A DNA stretch of 44,964 bases from Ignavibacteria bacterium (GCA_016844745.1 JAERMQ010000033.1:1-44964); one strand, 5' to 3'; counted from the first letter of the stretch, positions 36,336 to 44,753 are shown. The notes: a model not told the origin generated them from the sequence alone. Made by a program: numbers and translations.

Positions 36336-38087
36336 CTATTTATCCTTCACACAACGAACGGATAACCCATTTCCTTTATAATATGTGGATCTGCTAATAC
36401 CGGAGAAATTGTATAATAGGAACCTGGTATCAGCGTAAAAAGAGTAATCGGCTTCTGTAGAAGAAAACCAATTTCCTTCTTTACCAATTTTTGAAAATAT
36501 ACCATTTACTGGACGCAAACCTCCAGGAATTGCGGAAAATTTGCTTGAGTTTGTAGCATCAGAATTTGGATTATCCCAATATGTTGTTCCTTTCTCTTTT
36601 AATTTACTTCCTGCTAAAATATCACCACCAAGATAGTTTGTTAGAGTTGTCCACTCAGAATCACTTGCTACATGCCATCCAGCAGGTGCCAAACCTCGTG
36701 GGTCGTTTACAGCATACCAGTTATAGAGCTTGCCATAAATTACGCCCATTGACGGATCATTATTGTAATAACACCATGCCCCTGTAGTTAAATTTAACCA
36801 AGTTGCAGAATCTCTTACTTCAGGTATCGAATCTCCATTTCTATAATGGTCAACATCAAGATTTTTTTTCATCCAAACCTGTGTACCTATCTTTACTGTA
36901 TCAAAATATTTAATAATTTTAAAATCTACTTCATTGCTCATAATTCCATTAACAGTGACTGATAATTTCCCACTCTTAGCTCCGGTTGGCACTTGGACTT
37001 TTATTTGAGTATAATTCCAGCTTTGGTATTGTGTTGCTTGTATGCTATTAAATGAAACAAAGCCTGTACCTTTAAAAGAACCAAAACCAGTACCGTAGAT
37101 GATAACCGTATCACCAATCGAGCCGGAATCAGGTGTGATGGCGGTAATGATTGGAATGGTATTTTTATTATCCTTTATACAACGAACAGAAAAACCTGCA
37201 TTCTTCAATAATACCCATCTGCCGATAATGGTATCATTGAAATTCAATGATTTATACATTCCGTATGTATCCCATTTATACTCCGTAGAAGACCACCAAG
37301 CACCTGTGTAACCAATAAGTTCGAAGTTACCAAAGTTATTACGTATACCACCAGGAATACCTGAAAAGCCGCTTGAGTTTGTTGCTCCGGAGTTTGGAAT
37401 TTTCCAATGAGTAATTCCTGTTTCTTTAAGCTTACCTCCAGCTACAAGTTCTCCACCAAGATTATTTGCTAGTGTTGTCCACTCTGAATCACTTGGCACA
37501 TGCCAACCAACAGGAGCTAATCCTCTTGAGTCGTTTACTGCGTACCAATTATATAATTTCCCGTAAGTTTCTCCATATAATTCTATGTCATTATTATAAT
37601 AACACCAAGCTCCTGTTGTTAATTTCCACCATTCTGAAGAATCTCTTACAATTGGTATCGGGTCTCCATTTCTATAATGGTCAACATTAAGATTCATCAG
37701 CATCCATACCTGCGAGCCTATTGTCAAAGGTTGATAAATATCAATGTAAAAATTTATACTGTCCACATCAGATAATTTATAGCTCTTCTGGTAACCAAAT
37801 ACATAAACGTTGAGGAGCCTGTTGTTAGTGCTATCCTTATCAAATTGTATTTTGCTGATTACTTCTGTCGGGTAATAAGCAATTTGATTTTCATCGTAAA
37901 ATATCTTCATAACATAATTGCTGTTACTCTTGATTAGATTCAAGCTGTCGATGTCATTTAATTTATAGGCTTTAAAACTTCCATCATCAAGATAGAATTT
38001 GATTAGCGGCTCCTGAGCGCTAAGTGTATAACATTGAAAAAAACAAGATACTGTTATGACAATTAAAATAAAAATTCTATTCCGCAT
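36336..38087 (-). CDS. Secreted protein with two FISUMP domains around an IPT/TIG domain
   Basis: About 583 residues from the ATG at 38087 (GGGG 6-7 nt upstream); the frame extends to 38126. The signal region RNRIFILIVITVSCFFQCYTLSAQ has a Cys that might act as a lipobox. Two short N-terminal repeats follow (YKLNDIDSL, YKLSDVDSI). FISUMP domain 1 (about 135-305: GSQVWMLMNLNVDHYRNGDPI, GKLYNWYAVNDSRGLAPVGWHVPSD) is separated from FISUMP domain 2 (about 395-583, nearly the same text) by an IPT/TIG domain (ITPDSGSIGDTVIIYGTGFGS). FISUMP proteins are abundant surface or lipoprotein components in Fibrobacter and Bacteroidota, function largely unknown. The strong likeness of the two domains indicates recent internal duplication. 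Confidence 0.85.
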   Translation of the reverse strand: MRNRIFILIVITVSCFFQCYTLSAQEPLIKFYLDDGSFKAYKLNDIDSLNLIKSNSNYVMKIFYDENQIAYYPTEVISKIQFDKDSTNNRLLNVYVFGYQKSYKLSDVDSINFYIDIYQPLTIGSQVWMLMNLNVDHYRNGDPIPIVRDSSEWWKLTTGAWCYYNNDIELYGETYGKLYNWYAVNDSRGLAPVGWHVPSDSEWTTLANNLGGELVAGGKLKETGITHWKIPNSGATNSSGFSGIPGGIRNNFGNFELIGYTGAWWSSTEYKWDTYGMYKSLNFNDTIIGRWVLLKNAGFSVRCIKDNKNTIPIITAITPDSGSIGDTVIIYGTGFGSFKGTGFVSFNSIQATQYQSWNYTQIKVQVPTGAKSGKLSVTVNGIMSNEVDFKIIKYFDTVKIGTQVWMKKNLDVDHYRNGDSIPEVRDSATWLNLTTGAWCYYNNDPSMGVIYGKLYNWYAVNDPRGLAPAGWHVASDSEWTTLTNYLGGDILAGSKLKEKGTTYWDNPNSDATNSSKFSAIPGGLRPVNGIFSKIGKEGNWFSSTEADYSFYADTRFLLYNFSGISRSTYYKGNGLSVRCVKDK

Positions 38088-38247
38088 GAATACCCCGTAA
38101 AATACTCTTCGAATCATTGCTTTCAATAATCAAAATTAAATAATATCTTAATCATTTCATAATAGAAAATCAAAATTATCAAAATAAGATAATATAAAAA
38201 AATTATAACATCGTATTTGAATTTCAGTTATATATTATTTTTGTCAT

Positions 38248-39384
38248 TTATTTCTCGAATAAATTCAAATATTCTTTAAAAATAAATATCCTGTTCCTTT
38301 TGAATCCGGTTATCTCTTCAAGAATTCCAAGGTTAATAAAATCATCAATTAGCCTTGCAGCAGTAGAATTATTAATTCCCAGAATATTCACTACATCTCC
38401 TGAATCAACCAATGGCTGACTATACAAATAATTCAACATATTTTGAGCCGTTTTAACTTTTTTCCCAAGTTTAACAATTCTATTTAATTCAACATTTGTT
38501 TTCAATTCAATAATATTTTTGAAAGTGTCAATAGCATTATTCGAAGTTTGATAAACACCCTCAAGGAAAAATTTCAACCATTGGGTCAAATCATTATTTG
38601 TCCTTGCCCGGGATAAATTATCATAATACAATTGCCTGTGCTTCTCAAAAAAATCCGAGAGATATAAACTTGGTTTGGTTAACATTCCATTATCAATTAA
38701 AAGCAGTGTTATCAATAACCTTCCAATTCTACCATTACCATCAAGAAACGGGTGAATAGTTTCAAATTGATAATGAGCTATACCTGCTTTAAGCACTAAA
38801 GGAAGTTTATTAAATTCATTGTGTATAAATTTTTCCAAATCACTCATCAAATGATTAATTTCCGAATGATGAGGCGGTATGAAAGTCGCATCGTTTAATG
38901 ATGCCCCTCCAATCCAATTTTGACTCTTTCTAAATTCACCTGGCTGTTTATTTTTCCCTCTTGTTCCTTTGAGCAAAATATTATGAGCCTGCTTGAGCAA
39001 TCTTGTTGAAATGGGAATATTTGATAGTTCATTTACAGCAAAATTCATTGCCGAGATATAATTTTGAACTTCTTCCCAATCATCACGTTTTTCAGGGCTG
39101 ATATTCTCAGACTTTTTCAGGGCATCTTCCATGTTTGTTTGAGTACCTTCAATTCTGCTGCTTTGGGTTGCTTCCTTGCGGATGTGCATTTTAATAAAAA
39201 AATCAACATCCGGAATCAGCCGGGAATAAGCATTCAATTCACCTAATTTATTATTGGCGAGACTTAAAATTCCGACTAAGGAAAAATCAGTTACTTCCCA
39301 ATCAATATTGATGAATGACGGGGAAAAGCTCTTATACTTGTATTGTTGCTTATAATTACCAGAAACAAATTCTTTTATATCCAT
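38248..39384 (-). CDS. Fic-family AMP-transferase with N-terminal inhibitory motif
   Basis: 378 residues. The Fic motif HPFLDGNGRIGR at 211-222 is complete (catalytic His211). The inhibitory helix motif (S/T)xxxE(G/N) is present near residues 75-80 in SSRIEGTQ, so this is a class II, self-inhibited Fic protein. The flap region carries TFIPPHHSEI. A winged-helix domain lies at the C-terminus (ALL after residue 310: SQPLVDSGDVVNILGINNSTAARLIDDFINLGILEEI), the usual Fic/HTH architecture. It AMPylates hydroxyl side chains of proteins; target unknown. Monocistronic; no partner antitoxin gene is needed for class II. Confidence 0.92.
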   Translation of the reverse strand: MDIKEFVSGNYKQQYKYKSFSPSFINIDWEVTDFSLVGILSLANNKLGELNAYSRLIPDVDFFIKMHIRKEATQSSRIEGTQTNMEDALKKSENISPEKRDDWEEVQNYISAMNFAVNELSNIPISTRLLKQAHNILLKGTRGKNKQPGEFRKSQNWIGGASLNDATFIPPHHSEINHLMSDLEKFIHNEFNKLPLVLKAGIAHYQFETIHPFLDGNGRIGRLLITLLLIDNGMLTKPSLYLSDFFEKHRQLYYDNLSRARTNNDLTQWLKFFLEGVYQTSNNAIDTFKNIIELKTNVELNRIVKLGKKVKTAQNMLNYLYSQPLVDSGDVVNILGINNSTAARLIDDFINLGILEEITGFKRNRIFIFKEYLNLFEK

Positions 39385-39496
39385 TTTATTTCCTCTAAGA
39401 AAAGAATTTTATAATTGCACTAAATCCTTTTTCTGCAAATATAAGAAATTATAATTGCACTTAATTAAGGTGGGTTCTAAAAATTCAATTTAGGCT

Positions 39497-39560
39497 GTCA
39501 TTCTGAGCGAAGCGAAGAATCTATCTTGTTGATTTTAAAGAAAACTGGATTCTTCGCTTC
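39497..39560. repeat. Family C element, right arm truncated
   Basis: Left arm GTCATTCTGAGCG... at 39497-39521 (25 nt), centre 39522-39547, right arm preserved only to 39560. The 26-nt centre is the exact reverse complement of the centre of the element at 41114. The gap 39385-39753 otherwise has no gene that I can see. Confidence 0.82.
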
Positions 39561-39753
39561 CTTACAGATAAACTTTTAATTGAAACGAAGCAAGTTTCGA
39601 GGAATTAACTTTAAGAGAATAAAAAATATCTTTATCATTTCATAATAGAAATACGGTAACCTTGAATTGTAATTGCGTAAATAGTTTTAAGAATCAGAAT
39701 AAAAATATTGAATAATATTCTTTTCTTTTGAAACAAAAAATATTAGAGCAAAT

Positions 39754-40851
39754 TTACGCTCCCTGGCTTATTTTAAAAACTCCTGTTATAATTTTCTCGG
39801 TTTCAGAATTGTTGATGAAAAGTATATAGTCATTTTCATTAATTATTATATTATCGGCGGGCAGTTTTATTAACTTCCTGTTGCCTTCTTCTCTTTTGCT
39901 GATACCAACGGCAATAGAATTATATTTTGTTTTAATCTCATGAAACATGTCACCATACGATTTGCCGATAAAAGGATTACCCGTGATAACCTTAAATTGC
40001 TGTACATCATAATCTGTTTCATACTTAGCTTTAGATAGTATGTCGGTATTGAATTCGGCAACGTCGGGTTCAAAAATGTAACTCGCTGTTAGCTGGGAAG
40101 CAATATTATCTTTTGGAATAATATATCTTACACCGGCTTGAAGGAAGCTTGATTTTAGCTGCAAATCCTCAAGAGTTACCATAAATTTAAGTTTAAGATT
40201 ACTTCTTTTATCTTTTTTCTCCGAATAAAGGTATTTCAAATGAAGTAAGGCAATTAGTTTATCGGTATCATTCGGAAGATTGATATAAACAACTTCAGCT
40301 TTTGAAAGCCCGGCTTTTTCCATCATATCGTAATTGGTGTATGGAGTAATCAATACGAATAGTCTTTCAGGTGAGAATTCTTCGTAAATGTAATCGAGTA
40401 TCTCTTTATTGTCGCAAACTAAGGCTATCTTTTTTGCAAAAATGAGATTACCGATTAATTCTTTAGCAAACCCATTCCATCCGATTATCACAATATGATT
40501 TTCAAAATTTGTCCCATTAAAACCCATTAGCCTTTTCTCCTGTTTGACTTTTAAATTTTGAGTAATATTACCAACTACGATACCTATGAATGCGAGACCC
40601 TGTAGAATTACTATTGCCCCAATAATCTTACCAAACAAGGTAACAGGGTACATGTCGCCATAGCCTACGGAAGAAATTGTTACAAAGAAATACCAGCAGT
40701 AATCACCAAATGAGTTAATTGAAGAGTTATCATGCTTGGCTTCAGCTATTACCATTAAAATATATAATAGTGAATTAGTTGCAAATATCACTATGAAATA
40801 CTTCAGATATTTTTTTATTAAAAATCCTTTTATTGAAATTTCTTTTATCAT
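39754..40851 (-). CDS. Two-TM potassium channel with RCK (TrkA-N/TrkA-C) domains
   Basis: 365 residues. Two membrane helices (about 18-36 and 75-97) flank the pore loop FVTISSVGYGDMYPVT with the K+ selectivity filter GYGD. After the pore comes an RCK domain (about 114-240: FENHIVIIGWNGFAKELIGNL, GxG-like strand, ALVCDNKE) and a TrkA-C-like domain to the end (GNPFIGKSYGDMFHEIKTKYNSIAVGI, NDYILFINN). It resembles MthK/GsuK-type channels, gated by cytoplasmic ligand. The Gly motif reads GWNGFAK, so nucleotide binding may be altered. The last gene before the second accessory patch. Confidence 0.92.
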   Translation of the reverse strand: MIKEISIKGFLIKKYLKYFIVIFATNSLLYILMVIAEAKHDNSSINSFGDYCWYFFVTISSVGYGDMYPVTLFGKIIGAIVILQGLAFIGIVVGNITQNLKVKQEKRLMGFNGTNFENHIVIIGWNGFAKELIGNLIFAKKIALVCDNKEILDYIYEEFSPERLFVLITPYTNYDMMEKAGLSKAEVVYINLPNDTDKLIALLHLKYLYSEKKDKRSNLKLKFMVTLEDLQLKSSFLQAGVRYIIPKDNIASQLTASYIFEPDVAEFNTDILSKAKYETDYDVQQFKVITGNPFIGKSYGDMFHEIKTKYNSIAVGISKREEGNRKLIKLPADNIIINENDYILFINNSETEKIITGVFKISQGA

Positions 40852-41113
40852 ATTTACTCTGCTCTTATAAATAGCATGATATTTACTCCGCCGGTATTCT
40901 CATTGGCAATAGTAAGAAACTTTGTGAAGAATTACGCTGATACTAACTTTGTTATCAATCATTAAATTTTATCATATATCAAAGTATAACAATAATCATA
41001 ATAAACGGTTCAATATATCTTATTAGAACCATATTATTGCCCACAAACTTAATGACTTTTACCGAATATACAAATAGAAACTAAGTTATATTTATAGGAA
41101 GGTTCTAAAAATT

Positions 41114-41189
41114 GTCATTCTGAGCGAAGCGAAGAATCCAGTTTTCTTTAAAATCAACAAGATAGATTCTTCGCTTCGCTCAGAATGAC
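41114..41189. repeat. Family C element, complete, inverted relative to 39497
   Basis: Perfect 25-nt terminal inverted repeats (41114-41138 with 41165-41189) around a 26-nt centre. AGCCT after the right arm matches AGGCT before the left arm of the 39497 copy, so the two are the same unit inserted in opposite orientation. Both copies are preceded by GGTTCTAAAAATT in the same orientation. The surrounding stretch 40852-41310 holds no gene that I can see. Confidence 0.88.
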
Positions 41190-41272
41190 AGCCTCAGGTA
41201 TGGAATTTTTCAGTCTTTAATCAAAATGTATCATTAGTATATCTATTTCAATCCTGCAAAGCTACTGGTAGA

Positions 41273-41305
41273 AGATGTCCTACATCTGGCAGATTTAGGA
41301 CATTT
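41273..41305. repeat. Family B palindrome, decaying copy
   Basis: AGATGT-CCT-ACATCT, GGC, AGATTT-AGG-ACATTT. The centres CCT/AGG are complementary; two bases in the right arm (41295 and 41304) have changed to T and break pairing. It starts just after the stop of the DUF3782 remnant. Confidence 0.8.
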
Positions 41306-41310
41306 AAAAC

Positions 41311-41853
41311 TTACCATTCTTTCGGTTTGAAATTTTTAGGAACCTTGAGCTTAGCAACATCATCGGAAATAGATATAAAATAAATGCCTTCATTCAATAC
41401 TTTTTTTTGTTCTTCGTCTTTGTAATGAGACGCCGCCAGGAAACAAAATATTTTTTTATCTTTTGAGTACTTTGAAAATTTCCTGAACCGAGCGGCTTCC
41501 GTTTTGATTTGTTCTATTGCTTCGTCCCGGAAATGACTTTTTATTTCTATAATATATGACGCATCGGCAGCTATACCCAACATATCAATTTCCAGAATAT
41601 CTCCGTTGTTTTTATATGTATAATTTTCGAAAACTTCCTTGCAATTGAATTTTTCTAATAAAATTTTATATAGTGAGGGCATAACAAGACCTTAATTGAA
41701 GCTGCCAAATTTATTTGCAAGACCACCGATTTGTTTGCCAAGTTCTTTTATTTGTTTATCGGTTTGGTTCATACTTTGTCTCGTTTCCTGAAACATAGCC
41801 CAAACCTTTTCGAAGGTTAATGGTTCTGATGGTTGTTGATATTCTTGCATCAT
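41311..41853 (-). pseudogene. DUF3782-type PD-(D/E)XK protein interrupted by a single TAA
   Basis: Two in-frame pieces separated by TAA at 41692-41694. The first (start 41853) reads MMQEYQQPSEPLTFEKVWAM, then FQETRQSMNQTDKQIKELGKQ and IGGLANKFGSFN; the second continues GLVMPSLYKILLEKFNCKEVF, then LEIDMLGIAADASYIIEIKSH and FISISDDVAKLKVPKNFKPKEW. Intact relatives read GSFTEGLVMPSL across the junction, so the TAA replaces a Glu codon (GAA to TAA, one base). The nuclease-like motif D-x(n)-EIK is intact in the second piece. The family is a coiled-coil plus PD-(D/E)XK protein of unknown role, often expanded in Bacteroidota and cyanobacterial genomes. An ATG at 41868 is an alternative start. Confidence 0.82.
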
Positions 41854-41979
41854 CTTTTCCCAAAACATAAAAAGTAAGTGATGTTAAAATTTTTCAATTA
41901 TTTTAGTGGTAAAACCTCTAAAGTTTTGCCAAACTTCGTACATCTCATTATATCAAACTCACCACAAAGCTCTTGGGGA

Positions 41980-42122
41980 AGATGTCCTACATCTGGCAGA
42001 TGTAGGACATCTGAAATTAACAAAGCACAATAGCAGAATCCTTGGCTCGCAGGATGATTCCGGGCACTTTGTTCTCTGCGTTTCAAGAGGCAGGGCAGAA
42101 AAAGCTCTTATTGGGAAGAGCT
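41980..42122. repeat. Composite repeat: family B palindrome plus element E, copy 1
   Basis: Family B hairpin at 41980-42012 (AGATGT-CCT-ACATCT, GGC, AGATGT-AGG-ACATCT; perfect), then element E at 42021-42122 (CAAAGCACAATAGCAG ... CTTTGTTCTCTGCG ... ). E has complementary ends AACAAAG/CTTTGTT, an inner ATCCT/AGGAT stem and a terminal hairpin AGCTCTT-attggg-AAGAGCT. It ends 9 nt from the DUF2283 stop. Confidence 0.8.
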
Positions 42123-42130
42123 ATGATTAT

Positions 42131-42331
42131 TTATACCGTATCAAATTGAAGTGAATTGTAATTTATCTTATCACTTCTTTTACTTATATTCAATATTTCG
42201 ATTCCAACTACGTTACCTGATTCATTAAAATCGAGTATAATGCCTTTTTCAACTTCTTCTGACTCTATGATTTTAGATTCATCAAGTCGAAAATATATTG
42301 CATCGTTTTCCTTATCTACTTTAAGTTTCAT
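42131..42331 (-). CDS. DUF2283 protein, partner of the DUF4258 gene
   Basis: 66 residues: MKLKVDKENDAIYFRLDESKI, ESEEVEKGIILDFNESGNVVGIEILNISKR is the whole DUF2283 domain (strands D-x-D/AIYF, then GIILDxNxxGxVVGIEIL). The start overlaps the end of the DUF4258 gene as ATGA (42328-42331). DUF4258/DUF2283 pairs recur together and are suspected toxin-antitoxin modules; here DUF2283 would be the antitoxin-like member. This role is inference from arrangement. Cytoplasmic. Confidence 0.87.
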   Translation of the reverse strand: MKLKVDKENDAIYFRLDESKIIESEEVEKGIILDFNESGNVVGIEILNISKRSDKINYNSLQFDTV

Positions 42332-42540
42332 ATTTTCCCTTTAATTCTTCTATCAAAGAATAATGTAATAATTCGTTTTGGTTGAGTATATGGATTTACA
42401 ACCACTCTTAAGTAACGATTACCGAACTCTTTTATTTGTTTTATGTAATGTAATTCCTCATTGGAAATGAATTCAGTATAGTCAGGAGCATTAATTGCAT
42501 CAGAAATCCAGCTTTCCGGAATTTCCCTTTCAATTATCAT
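42328..42540 (-). CDS. DUF4258 protein (toxin-like member of a DUF4258/DUF2283 pair)
   Basis: 70 residues: ESWISDAINAPDYTEF, HYIKQIKEFGNRYLRVVVNPYTQPKRIITLFFDRR is DUF4258, a small alpha/beta domain in the general style of RelE/BrnT-like toxins, with conserved RYLRVVVN and ITLFFDRR strands. No biochemical role is established. It is the upstream gene of the two-gene operon, overlapping by 4 nt. It stands between composite repeats on both sides. Confidence 0.85.
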   Translation of the reverse strand: MIIEREIPESWISDAINAPDYTEFISNEELHYIKQIKEFGNRYLRVVVNPYTQPKRIITLFFDRRIKGKI

Positions 42541-42697
42541 ATCTAAGGTATGTTACGAATATTCAAATTCATCCATATAAATTTCCGCATTTATTACAAT
42601 TTCTAAATTACGAAATTCATTTTATATAGTCTTTCCAAAAATCAAATTTCTTCCTCACCACCACAAAGCTCCCCATAATTTTATTCGTGCCGGTATT

Positions 42698-43093
42698 CAA
42701 AGCGCAATAGCAGAATCCTTGCGGCTGGATGGTTCCGGACACTTTGTTCTCTGCATTTCAAGAGGGGGGGAAGAAAAAGCCATTTTTAAGGGTAGAAGAT
42801 GTGCCACATCTGGCAGATGTGGCACATCTAAAACATCTAAAATTAACAAAGCGCAATAGCAGAATCCTTGGCTCGCAGGATGGTTCCGGACACTTTGTTC
42901 GCTGCATTTCAAGAGGTGGGGAAGAAAAACCCTTGGGTGTGAGAAGATGTGCCACATCTGCAAGATGTGGCACATCTATACAAAACTCTCAAAGAGCAAT
43001 AGCTGAACCCTTTGCTCGCAGGATGGTTCCGGTCACTTTGTTCTCTGCATATCAAAAGGGAGGGAAGAAAAAGCCCTTGGAAGTAGAAGGGCT
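42698..43093. repeat. Array of element E copies 2-4 with interposed family B palindromes
   Basis: E copies begin at 42698, 42847 and 42990 (CAAAGCGCAATAGC or CAAAGAGCAATAGC), spaced 149 and 143 nt, all in one orientation. Between them lie family B hairpins at 42797-42829 (centres GCC/GGC, loop GGC) and 42945-42977 (GCC/GGC, loop GCA). The last E ends in the hairpin AGCCCTT-ggaagtag-AAGGGCT (43072-43093), 9 nt from the next gene's stop. The whole gene-free stretch 42541-43101 is made of this array; frames open through it are by-products of the repeats. Confidence 0.85.
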
Positions 43094-43101
43094 ATGAATT
43101 T

Positions 43102-43425
43102 TCAATCGTGTACTTTATCTTCAAGTTCATTAATTCTACTTTCATTTTCTTCATTTTGATTTTCTAAATCACGTATTTTATTCTGATCATCTTCTATTTG
43201 CTGCTTTTTCTTCTCATGATCATATTCTAAATCGGTATGTTTATTTTCAATATCATCAATTCTATTTTCAAGGAATTTAATATTTTTCTTAATATCTTTA
43301 ATTGAAATTATAAAAAAAATATTTGAAGATAAAAGTAATAAAATGAGAATTGAAAAAACAGTTCTTTTTAAATTACTAAGAATAATTTTCTTTATGGTTA
43401 AAAAAATACTAATATATTTATTCAT
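43102..43425 (-). CDS. Small membrane-anchored coiled-coil protein
   Basis: 107 residues. One membrane helix (VFSILILLLLSSNIFFIISI, about 22-41) follows a basic N-terminus, then a long heptad-rich coiled coil to the end (IKFLENRIDDIENKHTDLEYDHEKKKQQIEDDQNKIRDLENQNEENESRINELEDKV). The frame extends to 43449, but GAGGA lies 6 nt before the ATG at 43425. It overlaps the 3' end of the DUF5677-like gene by 8 nt, so it is coupled to it. The role is unknown; topology suggests a membrane sensor or spacer partner of the upstream protein. Confidence 0.72.
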   Translation of the reverse strand: MNKYISIFLTIKKIILSNLKRTVFSILILLLLSSNIFFIISIKDIKKNIKFLENRIDDIENKHTDLEYDHEKKKQQIEDDQNKIRDLENQNEENESRINELEDKVHD

Positions 43426-44251
43426 CTTCATTCCTCGCAAGTTTTTCAAAAACTTTAATTATATTTAAAATTGATTCGTCAATATCAGTGTTAATTATTG
43501 GAAAAATTTTAAAAAAATCACGAATTGATAAACTTAAAAAGATAATCATATAATAAAGAACAGTACCAATCAATCTATAGGCATCTTCAGTTCCAGCTTT
43601 AAATATAGCAATTTGGTCAATACAAAAAGAATCTGAATGAATATAACTTGATAAATATTGATTTGTTGCATAGTAAAAATTTCCATCTATACTTGCCTTT
43701 CTTGCTATATCTGCATTATTTGGTATTTTAAATATTATACATTTTTTTAAATTCTTTTTTATTCCATCAGGTTGACTTTGAAAATAATGATTATTTTCAA
43801 TTTGTTGCAACGCAATATTTTTTCTTTCTTTAATAATTTCTAAATAAGAATTTTGAGATTTCATCAAATCAAGATTTTTTATACTCTTGTAATCATTATA
43901 ATAATTCCAAAATAATTTTTTAAAATTTCTTTCGTTTTCATCTGATGGTATATCTATACAATAATGATAAAAAATTAAATAAGAATCGAGCAATGTTCTC
44001 GATAGAATACAAATCGATGAATAATCCCAAAGTTTAATTGCATTAATTTTCTTATAAATTTCACTTTCTGGTATTAATTTTAATAGAGAAAAACTTATAG
44101 TACAAATTCTACCAAAAATATCAGAAGCTATTTGCTCTTCCCATGTATCAACTCTCCTTCTGAAAAATTTACAAGACAGATTCATTGCTTTATTTACCAG
44201 AATTTCAAAAGTTTTAATATTTTTCAAATATATTTTTAATATATCTTCCAT
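43418..44251 (-). CDS. DUF5677-like helical protein
   Basis: 277 residues, nearly all helical and strongly AT-rich. LWDYSSICILSRTLLDSYLIFYHYCID matches the core helix of DUF5677-like proteins (RtllE/D..li..Y), and NQYLSSYIHSDSF fits the following Y-x-x-x-S-x-x-H-S step. Proteins of this kind occur in accessory and suspected defence regions; biochemical function is unknown. Possible membrane-associated segments near LIGTVLYYMIIFLSLSI. It starts 1 nt after the stop of the secreted protein gene and overlaps the coiled-coil gene, forming a three-gene operon. Confidence 0.65.
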   Translation of the reverse strand: MEDILKIYLKNIKTFEILVNKAMNLSCKFFRRRVDTWEEQIASDIFGRICTISFSLLKLIPESEIYKKINAIKLWDYSSICILSRTLLDSYLIFYHYCIDIPSDENERNFKKLFWNYYNDYKSIKNLDLMKSQNSYLEIIKERKNIALQQIENNHYFQSQPDGIKKNLKKCIIFKIPNNADIARKASIDGNFYYATNQYLSSYIHSDSFCIDQIAIFKAGTEDAYRLIGTVLYYMIIFLSLSIRDFFKIFPIINTDIDESILNIIKVFEKLARNEDE

Positions 44252-44252
44252 T

Positions 44253-44651
44253 TTACTTCACAGATAATACTTCAACATCAAAATCACAACTACCATCCCC
44301 TTCAAAGCCGTAATCAGAAATTACTTGTTCATATAAATTAAATTTCTTTGATGCTCCTATTTCACCTGGATCTAAATCAATTTGAATTGAATGTTTTCTT
44401 TTATAGATTGTAGTATTATCAGGAGTATAAATTCTAAGTTTTAAAGTAATAGTAGAAACATGATAGGATGAATTATTTTGAAATCTAATCCAAACTTTAT
44501 CAATACAATTATAATTACCACAATAGTTAAAGGATACTCCAGTGTGAATTAGTTCCCAAGTCTCAATCTTTTTTCCTTTCTTCTGGGCAATAGCTACATC
44601 TTGGAAAATAAACAAAAGGTATAAACTTAAAATCAAAATGAAATATTTCAT
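44253..44651 (-). CDS. Small secreted beta-rich protein, unknown function
   Basis: 132 residues. A signal peptide (MKYFILILSLYLLFIFQDVAIAQ) is followed by a compact beta domain (WELIHTGVSFNYCGNYNCIDKVWIRFQNNSSYHVSTITLKLRIYTPDN, GDGSCDFDVEVLSVK) with three Cys, two of which (CGNYNC) could form a disulfide. It resembles extracellular FN3/C2-like folds only in general. GAGGTAAGG lies just before the ATG. It is first of the three-gene operon with the DUF5677-like and coiled-coil genes, so the set may span from periplasm to cytoplasm. Confidence 0.7.
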   Translation of the reverse strand: MKYFILILSLYLLFIFQDVAIAQKKGKKIETWELIHTGVSFNYCGNYNCIDKVWIRFQNNSSYHVSTITLKLRIYTPDNTTIYKRKHSIQIDLDPGEIGASKKFNLYEQVISDYGFEGDGSCDFDVEVLSVK

Positions 44652-44753
44652 AACCTTACCTCACATTTATAATTCATTATTCCACTTTATATTAACAACT
44701 TCATCATTACTTGAAACTCTTTAGAATTATTAATATTATGTTTTTACAATCCT

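Noticed and set aside
41980..43093. Integron attC sites and gene cassettes
   Set aside because: The layout is suggestive, but GTTRRRY/RYYYAAC core sites are not found at the repeat ends and no integrase is in the window. Kept only as an analogy in a finding.
42697..43097. Open frames through the repeat array on both strands
   Set aside because: They repeat the same translated text of element E and the family B palindromes in several frames, with no ribosome site and no family match.
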